Below, in pieces: positions 22,331-32,906 of a stretch of 64,000 nt of DNA. Origin of the DNA: Toxorhynchites rutilus septentrionalis (Eukaryota > Arthropoda > Insecta > Diptera > Culicidae). The notes beneath the pieces were generated by a model. The model was given only the letters and a program-made list of their open reading frames with translations, made no database searches and was not told the origin of the DNA. How positions within the stretch are numbered: the first letter of the stretch is position 1; every line of letters starts with the position of its first letter. The position numbers were made by a program, and so were the translations under genes. The DNA lies in assembly GCF_029784135.1 (NCBI RefSeq), contig NC_073746.1, forward strand, positions 228,669,882 through 228,733,881, given 5' to 3'.

Positions 22331-23847
22331 TTGAATTTTTACAATATCTTCGATATTTTTATAAAACTACATTTTTGGGGTATTTTTGAACACCAAAATT
22401 GGCGGATGTGAAAATTAGTGAAAACCTCGAGCCTCAAACGAAAGCTATGTATATAATGGTACGGTTGAAGCTGCATAAGGTTGATATAAATCATAAAACA
22501 ACATCGTGTCAATGGCTGTCCAGTTTGACCACAAATTGAGAAAAAAATTCAAAAGTTGCACATGGGGAAAAAACTAGCATGAAGAATTTCTGTGTTTCGT
22601 GATTTTGAGACCATCTAAGAATTTCGGTTAACGAGTGAGTCCACAATTATCTCGTTTTGAATAGCTTTGTCTCGATTGCTATTGTTTTTTTCGTATAAAA
22701 TAAAGTTTATTGATTGTAAATGCTCAAATAGATTCAGACAACTCAAGGTTCTAGATAAATAAGCAAATATTGTCCCAAATAATTCATTCCATCTCTTAAC
22801 TTCAATTGTCTTTTAAATGTGTCAAAAGTAGCCCCTAGTCAGTACAATCTACTTTTGATCACAATATGATTTTCTTGTATTTTCTAACGAATTCAGCTCA
22901 TATTGTGCATGTCACATGCACATCTACGATATAATATAGAATGAAATAAACAAAGTGTCATTAGTAGCCATATAACGGTAGTCTGGAATATTTTCTCAGC
23001 CTGTGAAATCTAGCATCGTATTACATGTCTGCAACATTATAGCATTCATTTTATCATTAAACCAACTCTCGAAAAATTTGAGATAGATTATTTCGAAGCA
23101 GCATAGGAAAAAATATTAATTGTCCCACTATGGGTAGATAATAGCTCTAAACTTGTCTACGAAGAATGCTTGAATTCAAATTGAACAGTTTTATACACGT
23201 AAATATGCAAATGGCAATTTTGTACTGGTACAAATTGCGATTCATTTACATCGTAAAATTTTTAAATATTAGTTGACTTTGAGAACCTATGTGGAGTGAT
23301 CGTACGAATAGTAGATGCAGCTTACAAGCAGTATGAGTGATTTGAAGAGCATAAACGAACAGTATCCTCTGAGTCGAATGAAATACACTCTACAGCATGG
23401 CGCAGCTTGGTCGAAACCACCCAGTTTGGGAACTAAAGATGACCTATGAATTAGAAACTTATTGTGAAATCATGTGAAATTGACGCTAGTCTTGTAAAGG
23501 AGTGAAACACTGGAATTTTAGTTTTTTGAATGTATCGTGCTTGGACACAACAATAAAGTTCAAATGGCCAGTCTTATAAATAAAGATAGTCATTCTATCC
23601 TACACTATATACTTCAATTCAACCGACTTCTTACACATCTCTGGAAACTCAGAAAAATGAAGTGTTTCTGAAGTTATGAAACGCAGTGTATTACCATTGG
23701 ATTAGCTTTTGTTTTGATTGAATTGTAATGCTGAAATTTGCGTCCGCCACTGAAAATCCTTTACCAATCAGAATGGATAAACTGATAGAGATTTAGAAAA
23801 AAATACTGTAATTTTGCGAATATTGTAGTAAATACAAATGATTTTTT
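22331..23847. other. AT-rich DNA without a recognisable gene
   Basis: Nothing recognisable on either strand. Open frames are short and unsupported. Confidence 0.4.
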
Positions 23848-24300
23848 TTATCCCATCTGTTTATTTTATTAGACTCACTAGCTGACTCGGCAAACGTTGT
23901 TGCCAAATAAATTATGTCTAGTGAATATTTTGGTGATTGAATAAACAATAACTAATATATAATATATTAGTTATTTCAAACATACTTGTATATATTTTTT
24001 TGCATTCTGAAATCTTTTCGACTCAAATTTAATCGATATATACTGTTTTGTTTTTATATTATGAATAAGGTCATCAGGACTATCCTAACTCGACTTGTTT
24101 TTCTTTTTTTTAACTAAATTTCCGCTGAAACCTTATCCATAATATAAAAACATTATCAAACACAATTTTCGTACACGATTTTACCTTTTACTTGCAGAAA
24201 ATGTGTTACTGCGTTACATACAAAACATATTTGAAAGAATATAGCTAATTTCCATTAATATTTTTCGTTTTAAAAGCGTGTTTATTCAACCCGAAAATCC
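23848..24300 (+). repeat. SINE-tail scrap plus dispersed ACTAGCTGAC repeat (copy 3)
   Basis: About 23,848-23,876 is the reverse complement of the SINE 3' tail (TTTTTTTATCCCATCTGTTT then ATTAGACTCA). It directly adjoins ACTAGCTGACTCGGCAAACG, the start of the dispersed repeat also found at 11.1, 13.9 and 50.4 kb. The repeat continues to about 24,260 with CACAATTTTCGTACACG and GCGTTACATACAAAACATA. No coding capacity. Confidence 0.6.
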
Positions 24301-25292
24301 GTTTCTATTTTTACAAAAATAGAATACGAAACGCAATATCGTCTATGTCAAATTGCCATGCATTATCACATCAACACAACTTGATCGGAATTGAGTCGAG
24401 CTATTCTGACTCGATCGTATTTCAGAATACGGGTGAGTAGTTGATCAGTAGACGGATCTGGAGTTTCCGAGGCAATTACACTATCGATTTCCATAACAAT
24501 GCATTGCGTTTTAGCCTGGCAATAGCAAAGGCTTTTGATAACTTCTCGCAGGTGAATTTATTCGTCCTCATGCTGCTTCTGTCGATTGTGTCGTAGGAAT
24601 CACAGTCGTTCGCCCCCTTACCTTCGCGTACATGCCGACCACGAATTGTTGGCACAGCTAACGACATCGTAGAATGACGTTGCCCTAGCTGCGTTGCAGT
24701 CTCTTGTATCTACATATTCATAAATATTAATTCGAATCATTGAATCAATACAGTTGTTGTTCAGTTGAAAATTTGTCTGGATTGATGACAATGTGTGATC
24801 TGAAGGATTTCAATAGTTCACTGTGCTTATTCAATAAGGTTTCCAGTACCTCGTCGATGCCTCTAGCTTTAGTCCGCATGTGTGGATGAAAGTTCGATGC
24901 AGCGTACGTAGTGCCATTTGTCATTCAACAACGTAAATAAATTCGTCCTGTTGGAAAATTGAGCGGTGGTTAATTTTCTTATTTGGATATTGTGTTCACA
25001 AAAAAAAACTAAAATCACGAAATAAGAAATAAAAAAATGGGTCGGAGTGTAAAGGTTAAAAATTTGGAATCTTATGTTTTTACATTTATACAGAAAAATT
25101 GATTTTTTTTGCATAGTGTAACCCTAATCGATATAAAATTTACGGTAATCGGTATCCTAGCGGTTTGTAATATAGTTTACGACCTATTCTCATGCCTAAC
25201 AAACGTTTTATGCAATATTTTTATAAAATCGGTCGAGCTGTCTCGAAGGAGTTCGGCCACGAACATCATGACACGAGATTTTTATATGTATA
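24301..25292. other. No recognisable gene
   Basis: AT-rich sequence with no motif-bearing reading frame. A slightly GC-richer patch at about 24,590-24,700 has no identity that I can support. Confidence 0.4.
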
Positions 25293-26573
25293 TAGGGTTG
25301 GGGAAAAAGAAATGTCGTATTTCTGATCGAAATTTGAGGCTTTATTTAACATACTTTAAATTATCCAATTTAAGTCAAATATGCGCCGTTTTGTTCGCAA
25401 ACTTGTTGCCATTTAGAAGGCAACTTCATTATCCCCCCCTTATAAAACCCCCCTCCTTATTTGCAAAAAACTCAGACAGCCAGTTTTCGCAAGCCTCTTT
25501 TGAGGCCAACTTAGTATCACCAAGAGCGTTTTGCATAGACCGGAAGAGATGATAATCACTTGGAACCAGGTCCGGACTATACGGTGGGTGCAATAGGACA
25601 TCCCATCCGAGCTCCCATAGCTTCTGGCGGTTCATCAAAGATGTGTGAGGCCGTGCGTTGTCCTGGTGAAAAACAACACCATTCCTATTGATTATTTCTG
25701 GCCGCTTCTGGTCAATCGCCAGCTTCAAACAGTCAAGCTGCTCACATTAGAGAACCGAGTTGAGGGTCTGGCCATAGTTGAGCAGCTCATAGTGGATGAT
25801 TCTCTTCCAATCCCACCAAACACACAGCAAAACCTTCCTGGTCGTCAATCCGGCTTGGCGATGGTTTGGGCCGGCTCACCGTGCTTCGACCGCGACTTTT
25901 TTCGCTTTAGGTTTTCGTACGTAATCCACTTTTCATCACCAGTCGCCATCTTCTTCAAAAATGGGTCGAGTTCGTTTCGTTTCAGCAGTGCATCGCAGGC
26001 GTTCATTCGGTCTAAAAGATTTTATGCGTCAACTCGTGTGGCACCCATACATCCAGCTTTTTTTGGAATCCAATCTTCTGCAAATGGTTCCAAACGGTTT
26101 TATGGTCTATACCCAGTTCCTGGTCAATCGAGCGAGTGCTCACATGCCGGTCTACTTGGATGATTTCAACGATTTTATCGGTTTCCGCGACGATTGGCCT
26201 ACCAGTACGGGGGGTATCTTCGACAGCCACTACACCAGAACGAAATCGATCAAATCAACTCTGTGCTGTGCGAATCGTTACAGTATCGGGTCCATAAACT
26301 GCACGAATTTTTTCGGCCGCCTTCGTTGTAGTTTTACCTCGCAGGTGGTAAAAACAAAAAATATGGCGAATTTCTTGCTTGGTGGACTCCATTTTTGACG
26401 CGCTATAACATGAGACTGAAAAGGACAATCACAACACTGTCAAAATGACACTTGTAGCACAGATTGTCTTCTTCAAATAGCCGTATAGTATAAACCGATG
26501 CGATAAGTACAACACAAGATATGTTTAAGTGTTGCCATATATTGTCAATATACGACATTTCTTTTTCCCCAAC

Positions 26574-26577
<4 letters not shown>
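25293..26577 (-). mobile_element. Second mariner (DD34D), 1,285 bp, minus orientation
   Basis: Terminal inverted repeats GGGTTGGGGAAAAAGAAATG continue to about 26 bp identity at both ends. TA dinucleotides flank the element, although the adjacent DNA is itself TA-rich. Its length matches the first mariner (1,284 bp) and its protein is clearly related, but the TIRs differ, so it is a sister lineage rather than a copy. The right end lies inside a (TA)n array. The transposase is multiply broken. Confidence 0.9.
25370..26392 (-). pseudogene. mariner transposase, multiply frameshifted
   Basis: Reading the minus strand from the ATG at 26392: an N-terminal MESTKQEIRHIF helix-turn-helix region, a TGA replacing the Trp of the conserved FDRFRSG segment, then GRPIVAETDKI, LGIDHKTVWNHL and WVPHELTHKIF. 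A frameshift follows, then the first catalytic Asp in TGDEKW, further frameshifts, and the core VVFHQDNARPHTSL plus YSPDLVPSDYHLF with 34 residues between the two Asp. Frame changes again at C-runs near 25,440 before the normal C-terminus NGAYLT (stop at 25,370-25,372). At least four lesions make it inactive. Confidence 0.88.

Positions 26578-26646
<69 letters not shown>
26578..26646. repeat. (TA)n microsatellite, about 69 bp
   Basis: Uninterrupted TA dinucleotides directly abut the right end of the second mariner. The array lies between that element and a reversed SINE 3' end. Confidence 0.95.
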
Positions 26647-26650
<4 letters not shown>

Positions 26651-26685
26651 TTTAGCAATTCAGCTGTAACAGTGCCGAATGTATT
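26647..26685 (-). repeat. SINE 3'-end fragment
   Basis: In reverse complement this reads CATTCGGCACTGTTACAGCT then GAATTGCTAAAT, the 3' stem-loop region of the ~0.5-kb SINE. The (TA)n array occupies the position of the SINE tail, so the array may have grown from that tail. Confidence 0.6.
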
Positions 26686-27260
26686 CGTGTACATTTTTAT
26701 CTAACGATAATATTGTTAAAAAATAAATTAAAAAAAAGCCGTCTCAGACAACCAGTTGCAATTCAGGTTAAGGCAACTAATTAATGTAGTTAAGTAGCAC
26801 GAGCTTGTATTATTAGTAAATCTGTTGAAATATTTGAAATCTGTGGTTATATTTGGCAATGTATATGTATATGTGTGAGTGTATTGATTAATTCTTATCC
26901 TCATACCCACAAACGTGTGTGAACGAATGTTACGAATCGTTCATTTCAAGGGTTCTCATAACACTTTTATTTTATTTTAAAGGATTTATTAGAATTTTAA
27001 AAATCTCATTTCGATCATCGGTGCGATCATTGTTTATTGAATTATTCTTCATCAAGGAGGGAGCGGAACCTTTCCATGCAATCAAAAATATCTCTTTAGT
27101 GTTAGGCCCTACAGAAATGTTCTAGGAATCAAATGAAGGCTGATTGAAAATGTTAATTGTATTTACTGTTGACTTAATTCATTTAGACTTAATTTCTAAA
27201 GCTTGTATTTTTAGAATGATGTACATCCCATTTTCTTGCGTTGATTTTTCACCAAGTTAC
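26686..27260. repeat. Decayed MITE and outer-repeat fragments
   Basis: About 26,960-27,045 matches the right half of the MITE at 10,949-11,130 (ATTTATTAGAATTTTAAAAA and ATTTCGATC). About 27,190-27,245 matches the outer inverted repeat (TTAGAATGATGTACATCCCAT). No gene is seen in the remainder. Confidence 0.55.
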
Positions 27261-30050
27261 ATCTTTTCAAAGATCGCTTAAAAAACCCGATGTTTCACGG
27301 TTCTCTAATTTTTTGTGGATTGTAGTTTGACGCTATGAACAAAACCAAGCGTTTTACACGATTTAGAAGTGATTCAGGAGGTGTGGTCGCGGAATGTTGG
27401 CTTGGAGTTCAACATAACACCGAGGTCTTGGTATTGACACTATATCACCATGCAGCTTTAAATCGATGCTTATTGATGAACTGATTTCACCCAGCTTTTT
27501 AGTTATTTGCATTCAAATGTCTAAGTCAACTTAATGCGCACCCGTTCGAATAAATATCGGAGTTTTACATTACGGCGAATACTCAAATTGTATATGCGAA
27601 AGAACCATGCACACAACTCTATCGATTTGGTGTTTTTCAGAAGATTTCCATTCTTTATTTTTTATCCGTTCTAAAACTTGATATTTTGATACAACACATA
27701 ACCGTTCGTATTTAAGGTCAATTTATAAAGTGGTGAATTTGAGCACGACTCACAATCTGGTAATTCCAACTCCGTAACGTTCAAATACAGATGTTAGTGT
27801 CACCATGTTTAGTAGGCGGCAATCCACCGAGAAGTACTGTGTCATAGACAAAGTACAAAAGATGAATTGTACGATAACCTCAAAGTAGTCGAATAGTCCG
27901 AATAAAAATGAGCTCATTTCAATGTTATTAATAACGTTTAATCTCTAGTTCAGTACTTATTCCCAAAACAGTCAAACGTTGCTCCCAAAAAAAAGGCGAC
28001 CAAGGCGAGCACACTTTCGGCAGATTGTCGCGCCCTGAAGGATTGGACCTCGCGCCCGACAGTGGAGTGCAGTGAAAAACACCAAAAACGGCTGGGCACC
28101 AACTCGAAACGAGATCAATGTTCGAGTAGGTGGATACCAGTGGGATGAATTCGCCTCTATAGCGAAGTGAATAAAAAGGAAGTGGGCAGCAGAAGCAGCA
28201 GCAGCGACAGAACTTCACTCCACCGTCGCTGGCAGCCAATCCATAGTAACAAACACAACGCACACACAATTCACTCAGTGGAAACCCACGTGCCACGAAC
28301 AAAAAAAAAATAAAGCCAAAAAGCGACCTGTTGTCCTTCATTGTTTGGAAAATTTTTTGGCGGAGTTTCAAAATTGTGGATGTTGTTTTTAAAATATTCT
28401 AATGTTCTTTTGCCCTCGTACTGTCGAAATGGAAAAGAGCATAACCTTTATCCCTTTTCGAAATTTTCTCCTGATGATTTGCATTATTGAAACCACTATA
28501 AAGCATGGAACGATTTTTCAATATTGATATTCTCGTTGGGGGTTGATGTTTGTTTAGTTGTGTGGGTTTACTACGGCAAATACGCTCGTTATCAGCTTCC
28601 AATCATTCATCATTATTGAACGTGGGCGGAAGCACCGAGCGAACCACAGTACTATTAATCGACTTTATAGAGTTATCAATTGACGGAAAGCGTGCAATGC
28701 ATTGCTCTTTTCACTGGAGAAAAGGATAACGCAGCCCACGTCCGAAGTAGAACCGTATTAGCTTGTTATAGAATAGCGTCGGGGATGTTTTTGTGCATAT
28801 CTGCGGGTTATTGAATTTGGTGGATGAGCGCGATTATTATAGAATTCCTATTTCCTATTTCTATTATACCATTTATATTTCTATTATACCATTCATATTT
28901 TGTCGGTTTGCGCGCTATTTGTGTACTGAATCGTCAATGATGGCTGTAAGTTCAGGAAAACAAACAGTCAACATTTATCCATTTGCACGTGAATCGCCAA
29001 GAGATCATAATTTACCAAAAAATATAATACTTTGTTTACCCTTAGCCACCCACATCCTTTCCCACATTCACTCTTTGCTGTCATGTTCGACAAGCAAAAC
29101 ACACTTAGGTACTTTTGTGGTAGGCGTTCTTGATGAATTTGTCACAGCCACCCGCCGGACCAAGCAGTACCGCTGAGAGTGTCTAGAGCGTAGTGGATAT
29201 TGATCCCCCGTCAAGTGCGATTCCGACAAGTGGCGCTCGAAGGCGACGTTTAGGGTGTCATGGTTTGAAATCCGACTAACAGGAATGATACTCAAATCCG
29301 TCGGACTGACGAACGTGGCAGCTCTAAATTATCGGAAGATACTATCAGCGGGTTGGTGATCGTGGTTCAATGATGGAGCGATTATTTTCTAGATAGATCA
29401 CAACACGCTAAAGTATTCCTCATATCCACCAATATTGAATGCTGTTTCTGAGTTGCTGACTGCTTCTAGGTCTCAAGAAGGGGCCATGATGACGTTGCAG
29501 CTGATGGCCACCCTCGATGCCCCAAATAGTCTTGAAAAAAATTAGTAAATTATTTTGGACAATCGCCGAATCAAGAAGCTCCCTGTTATATTGTAAGTGT
29601 TTCGCCGCCGCGCTTAAAAGTATGAAATTTATCGCAGGGTCTTTTCTGCAATATTGAATAATTATTTTTCTAAACTTTGACGGTATACGATGGTATATTC
29701 ATGCGATGGAATATTACACTTTACACACTTTAATGATTTTTTTTCCAAATCGGGTTTTCAAGTGGGAGCACTTTCGAAAGTTTCGTGTAGCACCAAGTTA
29801 TCCGTGGAGCACCATTCCAAAACCCCTGGTCTAACAACGCGATTAACAGAACTGAAACACAGATTTATGGCTCTTCGTTCACCTAGTTAACATTCGTTGA
29901 CAGACTATAGTCGGTTAATTTATGGCAACAGAATATGAATGATTCGCCTCGCTTAATCCAATACATAAGGAAGTTCGATTTATAACGGATGAGAAAGAAA
30001 GAATAATTTAAACTTGCAGCACTGAAAGCGATCATGACGTCTTAGTTCGC
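27261..30050. other. Non-coding DNA with a GC-richer island at about 27,990-28,300
   Basis: The island has CpG-rich sequence, a GCAGCAGAAGCAGCAGCAGC run at about 28,187 and no transposon motif. It could be a promoter or untranslated exon, with strand undecided. Flanking DNA on both sides is AT-rich. The longer open frames (such as 28,793-29,176) have no recognisable domain. Confidence 0.3.
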
Positions 30051-30160
30051 ATGCCTATGTATCATGAAGTGCTAACCGAAGCAAAATTCTCTCGTTCTCA
30101 TTTGTGTCATGATTCGAAGCAAATAATAACAAACAAGATCATATTTGAACAAAAGAAAAA

Positions 30161-30468
30161 CGAAGACGAAGACGAAGACGAAGACGAAGACGAAGACGAA
30201 GACGAAGACGAAGACGAAGACGAAGACGAAGACGAAGACGAAGACGAAGACGAAGACGAAGACGAAGACGAAGACGAAGACGAAGACGAAGACGAAGACG
30301 AAGACGAAGACGAAGACGAAGACGAAGACGAAGACGAAGACGAAGACGAAGACGAAGACGAAGACGAAGACGAAGACGAAGACGAAGACGAAGACGAAGA
30401 CGAAGACGAAGACGAAGACGAAGACGAAGACGAAGACGAAGACGAAGACGAAGACGAAGACGAAGACG
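30161..30468. repeat. Hexanucleotide (CGAAGA)n array, 308 bp, about 51 units
   Basis: The array is essentially perfect. It creates open frames for Glu-Asp, Lys-Thr and Phe-Val dipeptide runs on both strands, which are artefacts of the repeat. It ends at a SINE 3' end (30,469 onward). Its perfection implies recent expansion or ongoing slippage. Confidence 0.97.
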
Positions 30469-30549
30469 TACACGATAAATTCGGCTCTGTTACAGCTGAA
30501 TTGCTAGATGAGCCTAATAATAAAAATAAACAGATGGGATAAAAAAAAA
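30469..30549 (+). repeat. SINE 3' end downstream of the hexanucleotide array
   Basis: TTCGGCTCTGTTACAGCTGA, then GATGAGCC, AAAAATAAACAGATGGGATA and an A-run reproduce the 3' end of the SINE at 2,057-2,562. The SINE body upstream is replaced or displaced by the hexanucleotide array. Confidence 0.75.
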
Positions 30550-30689
30550 CTGAGTGGATTTTCCTTATTTATTTTTACTTATTTTTTAAGGGACTTCGTC
30601 CCTGAGAGTAGTTTTCCGAGATGGTACCCGTTTATATACAATTTTTTGTAATTCCAATACATTTTTTATGCTAATTAAACAAAATTTTC
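30550..30689. other. Short spacer
   Basis: AT-rich spacer between two oppositely oriented SINE copies. Nothing else seen. Confidence 0.4.
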
Positions 30690-31167
30690 AGATCAATTTT
30701 TTCATCCCATTTGTTTATTTAATTAGGGCTCATTAGCATTTGAGTTGTAACAGAGCCGGATTTTTAATCGTGTTCATGTTACTACATGTTTTATCGTATC
30801 TATAAATTGTACATTACACAGTAGCCATATTATCAAGCGTAAGGGTATTCCTTCTGTACCATTGCATATGGTACATTACACAAAAACCATTTTAGGCGTA
30901 AGGGTATTCCTTCTGTTCTTCCATTGTTCAATTAGGCCACAGCGGAGACAGTTGATATGATCATTGCTGTGTTATTTATAGCACAACAGCCCGATCTTTC
31001 TTGCAGAACAGAGCAATTGTATGGATGAATCGTTCTTATTACGACCGTAGATCGATCTCCATCGCTGATGATTGTTGCGTGGACGTAGTTACACAAAGAT
31101 GATCAATTGAGGACCCTGAGCTTTGAACTCACGATCGATCGCTTAATAAGCGAACGCGCAACCAACG
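30690..31167 (-). repeat. tRNA-derived SINE, second copy, minus orientation
   Basis: In reverse complement this matches 2,070-2,560: TTGGTTGCGCGTTCGCTTAT, a B-box (GAGTTCAAAGCTC), GTCCACGCAACAATCATCAG and a 3' end with CGGCTCTGTTACAACTC, TGAGCC and AAATAAACAAATGGGATG. About 54 bp around GGTACATTACACA and GCGTAAGGGTATTCCTTCTG is tandemly duplicated (30,813-30,920). Its 5' end is cut at the border of the giant inverted repeat at 31,169. Confidence 0.75.
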
Positions 31168-31600
31168 AACAATGGTCCAGGAGATGCATTTAAGTGGAAG
31201 TTAGCATTTAGAGCTCGACAGTTATTCTCTAGACAAAAACTGTCTTAGACAAAGTTGTTATTAATGATATAGCGCTCGTTTTTATGTTGTTAAAAATAGG
31301 TTGACCAAAATTGTCGATGAAATAAAAAATCTAACTTTCTTATCTTTATAGATAGAGGTGAACATAGTTCGAAAATGTTGTAGCTCCGATTATTTGAGAC
31401 ATCTTTGTAGAACAAAGTTTTTTTCTATCTCTTGAAATGACCGATATAGCGCCTTTTTTCATAGTTATGTTAGCGTCATCATGAAAAAACTGTGTTTTTG
31501 GTTCTAACTTTTATATTTCAAATACATGGTTTTTTGCTCTAAATTTTAAATTTCAAATATTACATGCAAATTGTCTTCGAAAGACTTTTAGAGATTACTA

Positions 31601-32906
31601 AAGGGTGTGTCACATCAAATTGCATCACGGAAAAAACGCTGTAGAAATTTAATTTTTAGGAATTATATCTTCAGCTTTCGCTTATAATCAGATAAGAGTG
31701 TATAGATCACGTTGGCCATGCTTCACTGTCAATTTTTCGTAAATTTGGAAAAAATGTCGTCGAACGAAAAAGAGCGTCGTGAATTAATCCTGTACACTCG
31801 TTTCGAGAATCCGGAGTTGTCTCTTCGGGACAGCGGTGAGATGCTGGGAATCGTCCAATCCACGGTCAGCAGAGTACTAAAACGATACTTCGAGAACCTA
31901 ACCATCAACCAGAAGGTGAAGAACGGCAAAAATGGATGCTCCGTCAGTGAAAAAGATCACAAGCGTGTAGTTAAGCAGTTTAGACGTGATCCGAGAAGTT
32001 CGGTCCGGGATGTCGCCAATAAGCTGAATTTGTCAAGTTCATTCGTCCAGCGGACCAAGCAGCGGGAGGGCCTGCGTACATACAAGGTTCAGAAGGCTCT
32101 TAACCGCGACGAAAGGAAAAACATGGTGGGGAAGACGCGAGCCCGGAAGCTGTAAATGCTGACGATGCCGCATTGCCTGGTAATGGTCGACGAAACCTAC
32201 GTCAAAGCGGACTTTCGTCAGCTGCCGGGCCTATTGTTCTTCTCCGCAGAGGACAAATTCAGCGTTCCGGAGGAGATTCGCAAGCAGAAACTATCCAAGT
32301 TTCCCAAAAAGTACATGGTGTGGCAAGCGATCTGCTCGTGCGGAAAGCGGAGCGCCCCCTTCGTGATGACCGGCACGGTAAACGAGCAGGTTTACCTTAA
32401 GAAGTGCATACAGAAGCGCTTACTATCACTATTGAAGCAGCACGAGGGTCCGACCATCTTCTGGTCGGATCTCGCTTCGTGCCACTATTCAAAGGACGTG
32501 TTGGAGTGGTACGAATCCAACGGGGTCACCTTCGTGCCAAAGGAAATGAACCCGCCCAACGCCCCGGAGCTTCGCCCAATAGAGAAATATTGAAATGAAG
32601 CAGAAATATATTATGAAGCAGGCCCTCCGGAAGAACCCAAAAGTTGTCAAATCGGAGGCGGACTTCAAGATAAAATGGATTTCTGTTCAAAAAAAACTAC
32701 AACCTGACGTTGTACAGAACCTTATGGACGGGGTAAAGAGGAAGGTGCGAGCATACGGGCTTGGGCTCGAAGTATGAATAAAAAGAAAATGCCAAAAGTT
32801 GTTTAATAGTTTCTATTTTACTGTCTAAAATTTTCAAAAGGATCGGTCTACTGGGCGAATTTCTACAGCGTTTTTTCCGTGATGCAATTTGATGTGACAC
32901 ACCCTT
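31601..32906 (+). mobile_element. DD37E Tc1/mariner-superfamily transposon (ITmD37E type), 1,306 bp
   Basis: Perfect 49-bp terminal inverted repeats begin AAGGGTGTGTCACATCAAAT at both ends and are flanked by TA (31599-31600, 32907-32908). The transposase has 37 residues between the second Asp and the final Glu, the spacing that defines the ITmD37E family described from mosquitoes. The element sits in the left arm of the giant inverted repeat; the matching position in the right arm lacks it and shows the unoccupied TA-containing site. Perfect TIRs suggest a fairly recent insertion although the transposase is broken. Confidence 0.93.
31718..32777 (+). pseudogene. DD37E transposase, one in-frame stop and one frameshift
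   Basis: Reads from ATG 31718 (or 31754, giving MSSNEKERRELIL). The N-terminal half is a paired-type helix-turn-helix domain (LRDSGEMLGIVQSTVSRVL; VRDVANKLNLSSSFVQRT). A TAA at 32153-32155 then interrupts, and the same frame continues with the first catalytic Asp in VMVDETYVK, the second in FWSDLASCHYS, and PNAPELRPIEKY where E of IEKY is the catalytic Glu. Just after EKY an imperfect 18-bp tandem duplication (GAAATATT...ATGAAGCA twice, about 32,584-32,620) shifts the frame. The C-terminus (KQALRKNPKVVKSEADFKIK to AYGLGLEV) is read in the new frame to 32,777. Confidence 0.9.

Noticed and set aside
25645..26398. Plus-strand open frames of 145-172 codons
   Set aside because: They lie antisense to the second mariner transposase, whose minus-strand motifs are clear.
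28793..29176. 127-codon plus-strand frame
   Set aside because: It contains no recognisable motif, an AT-driven hydrophobic stretch, and an overlapping antisense frame.
30051..30542. Long open frames of Glu-Asp, Lys-Thr and Phe-Val dipeptides
   Set aside because: They are created by the hexanucleotide array in all six frames; no flanking coding sequence supports a gene.
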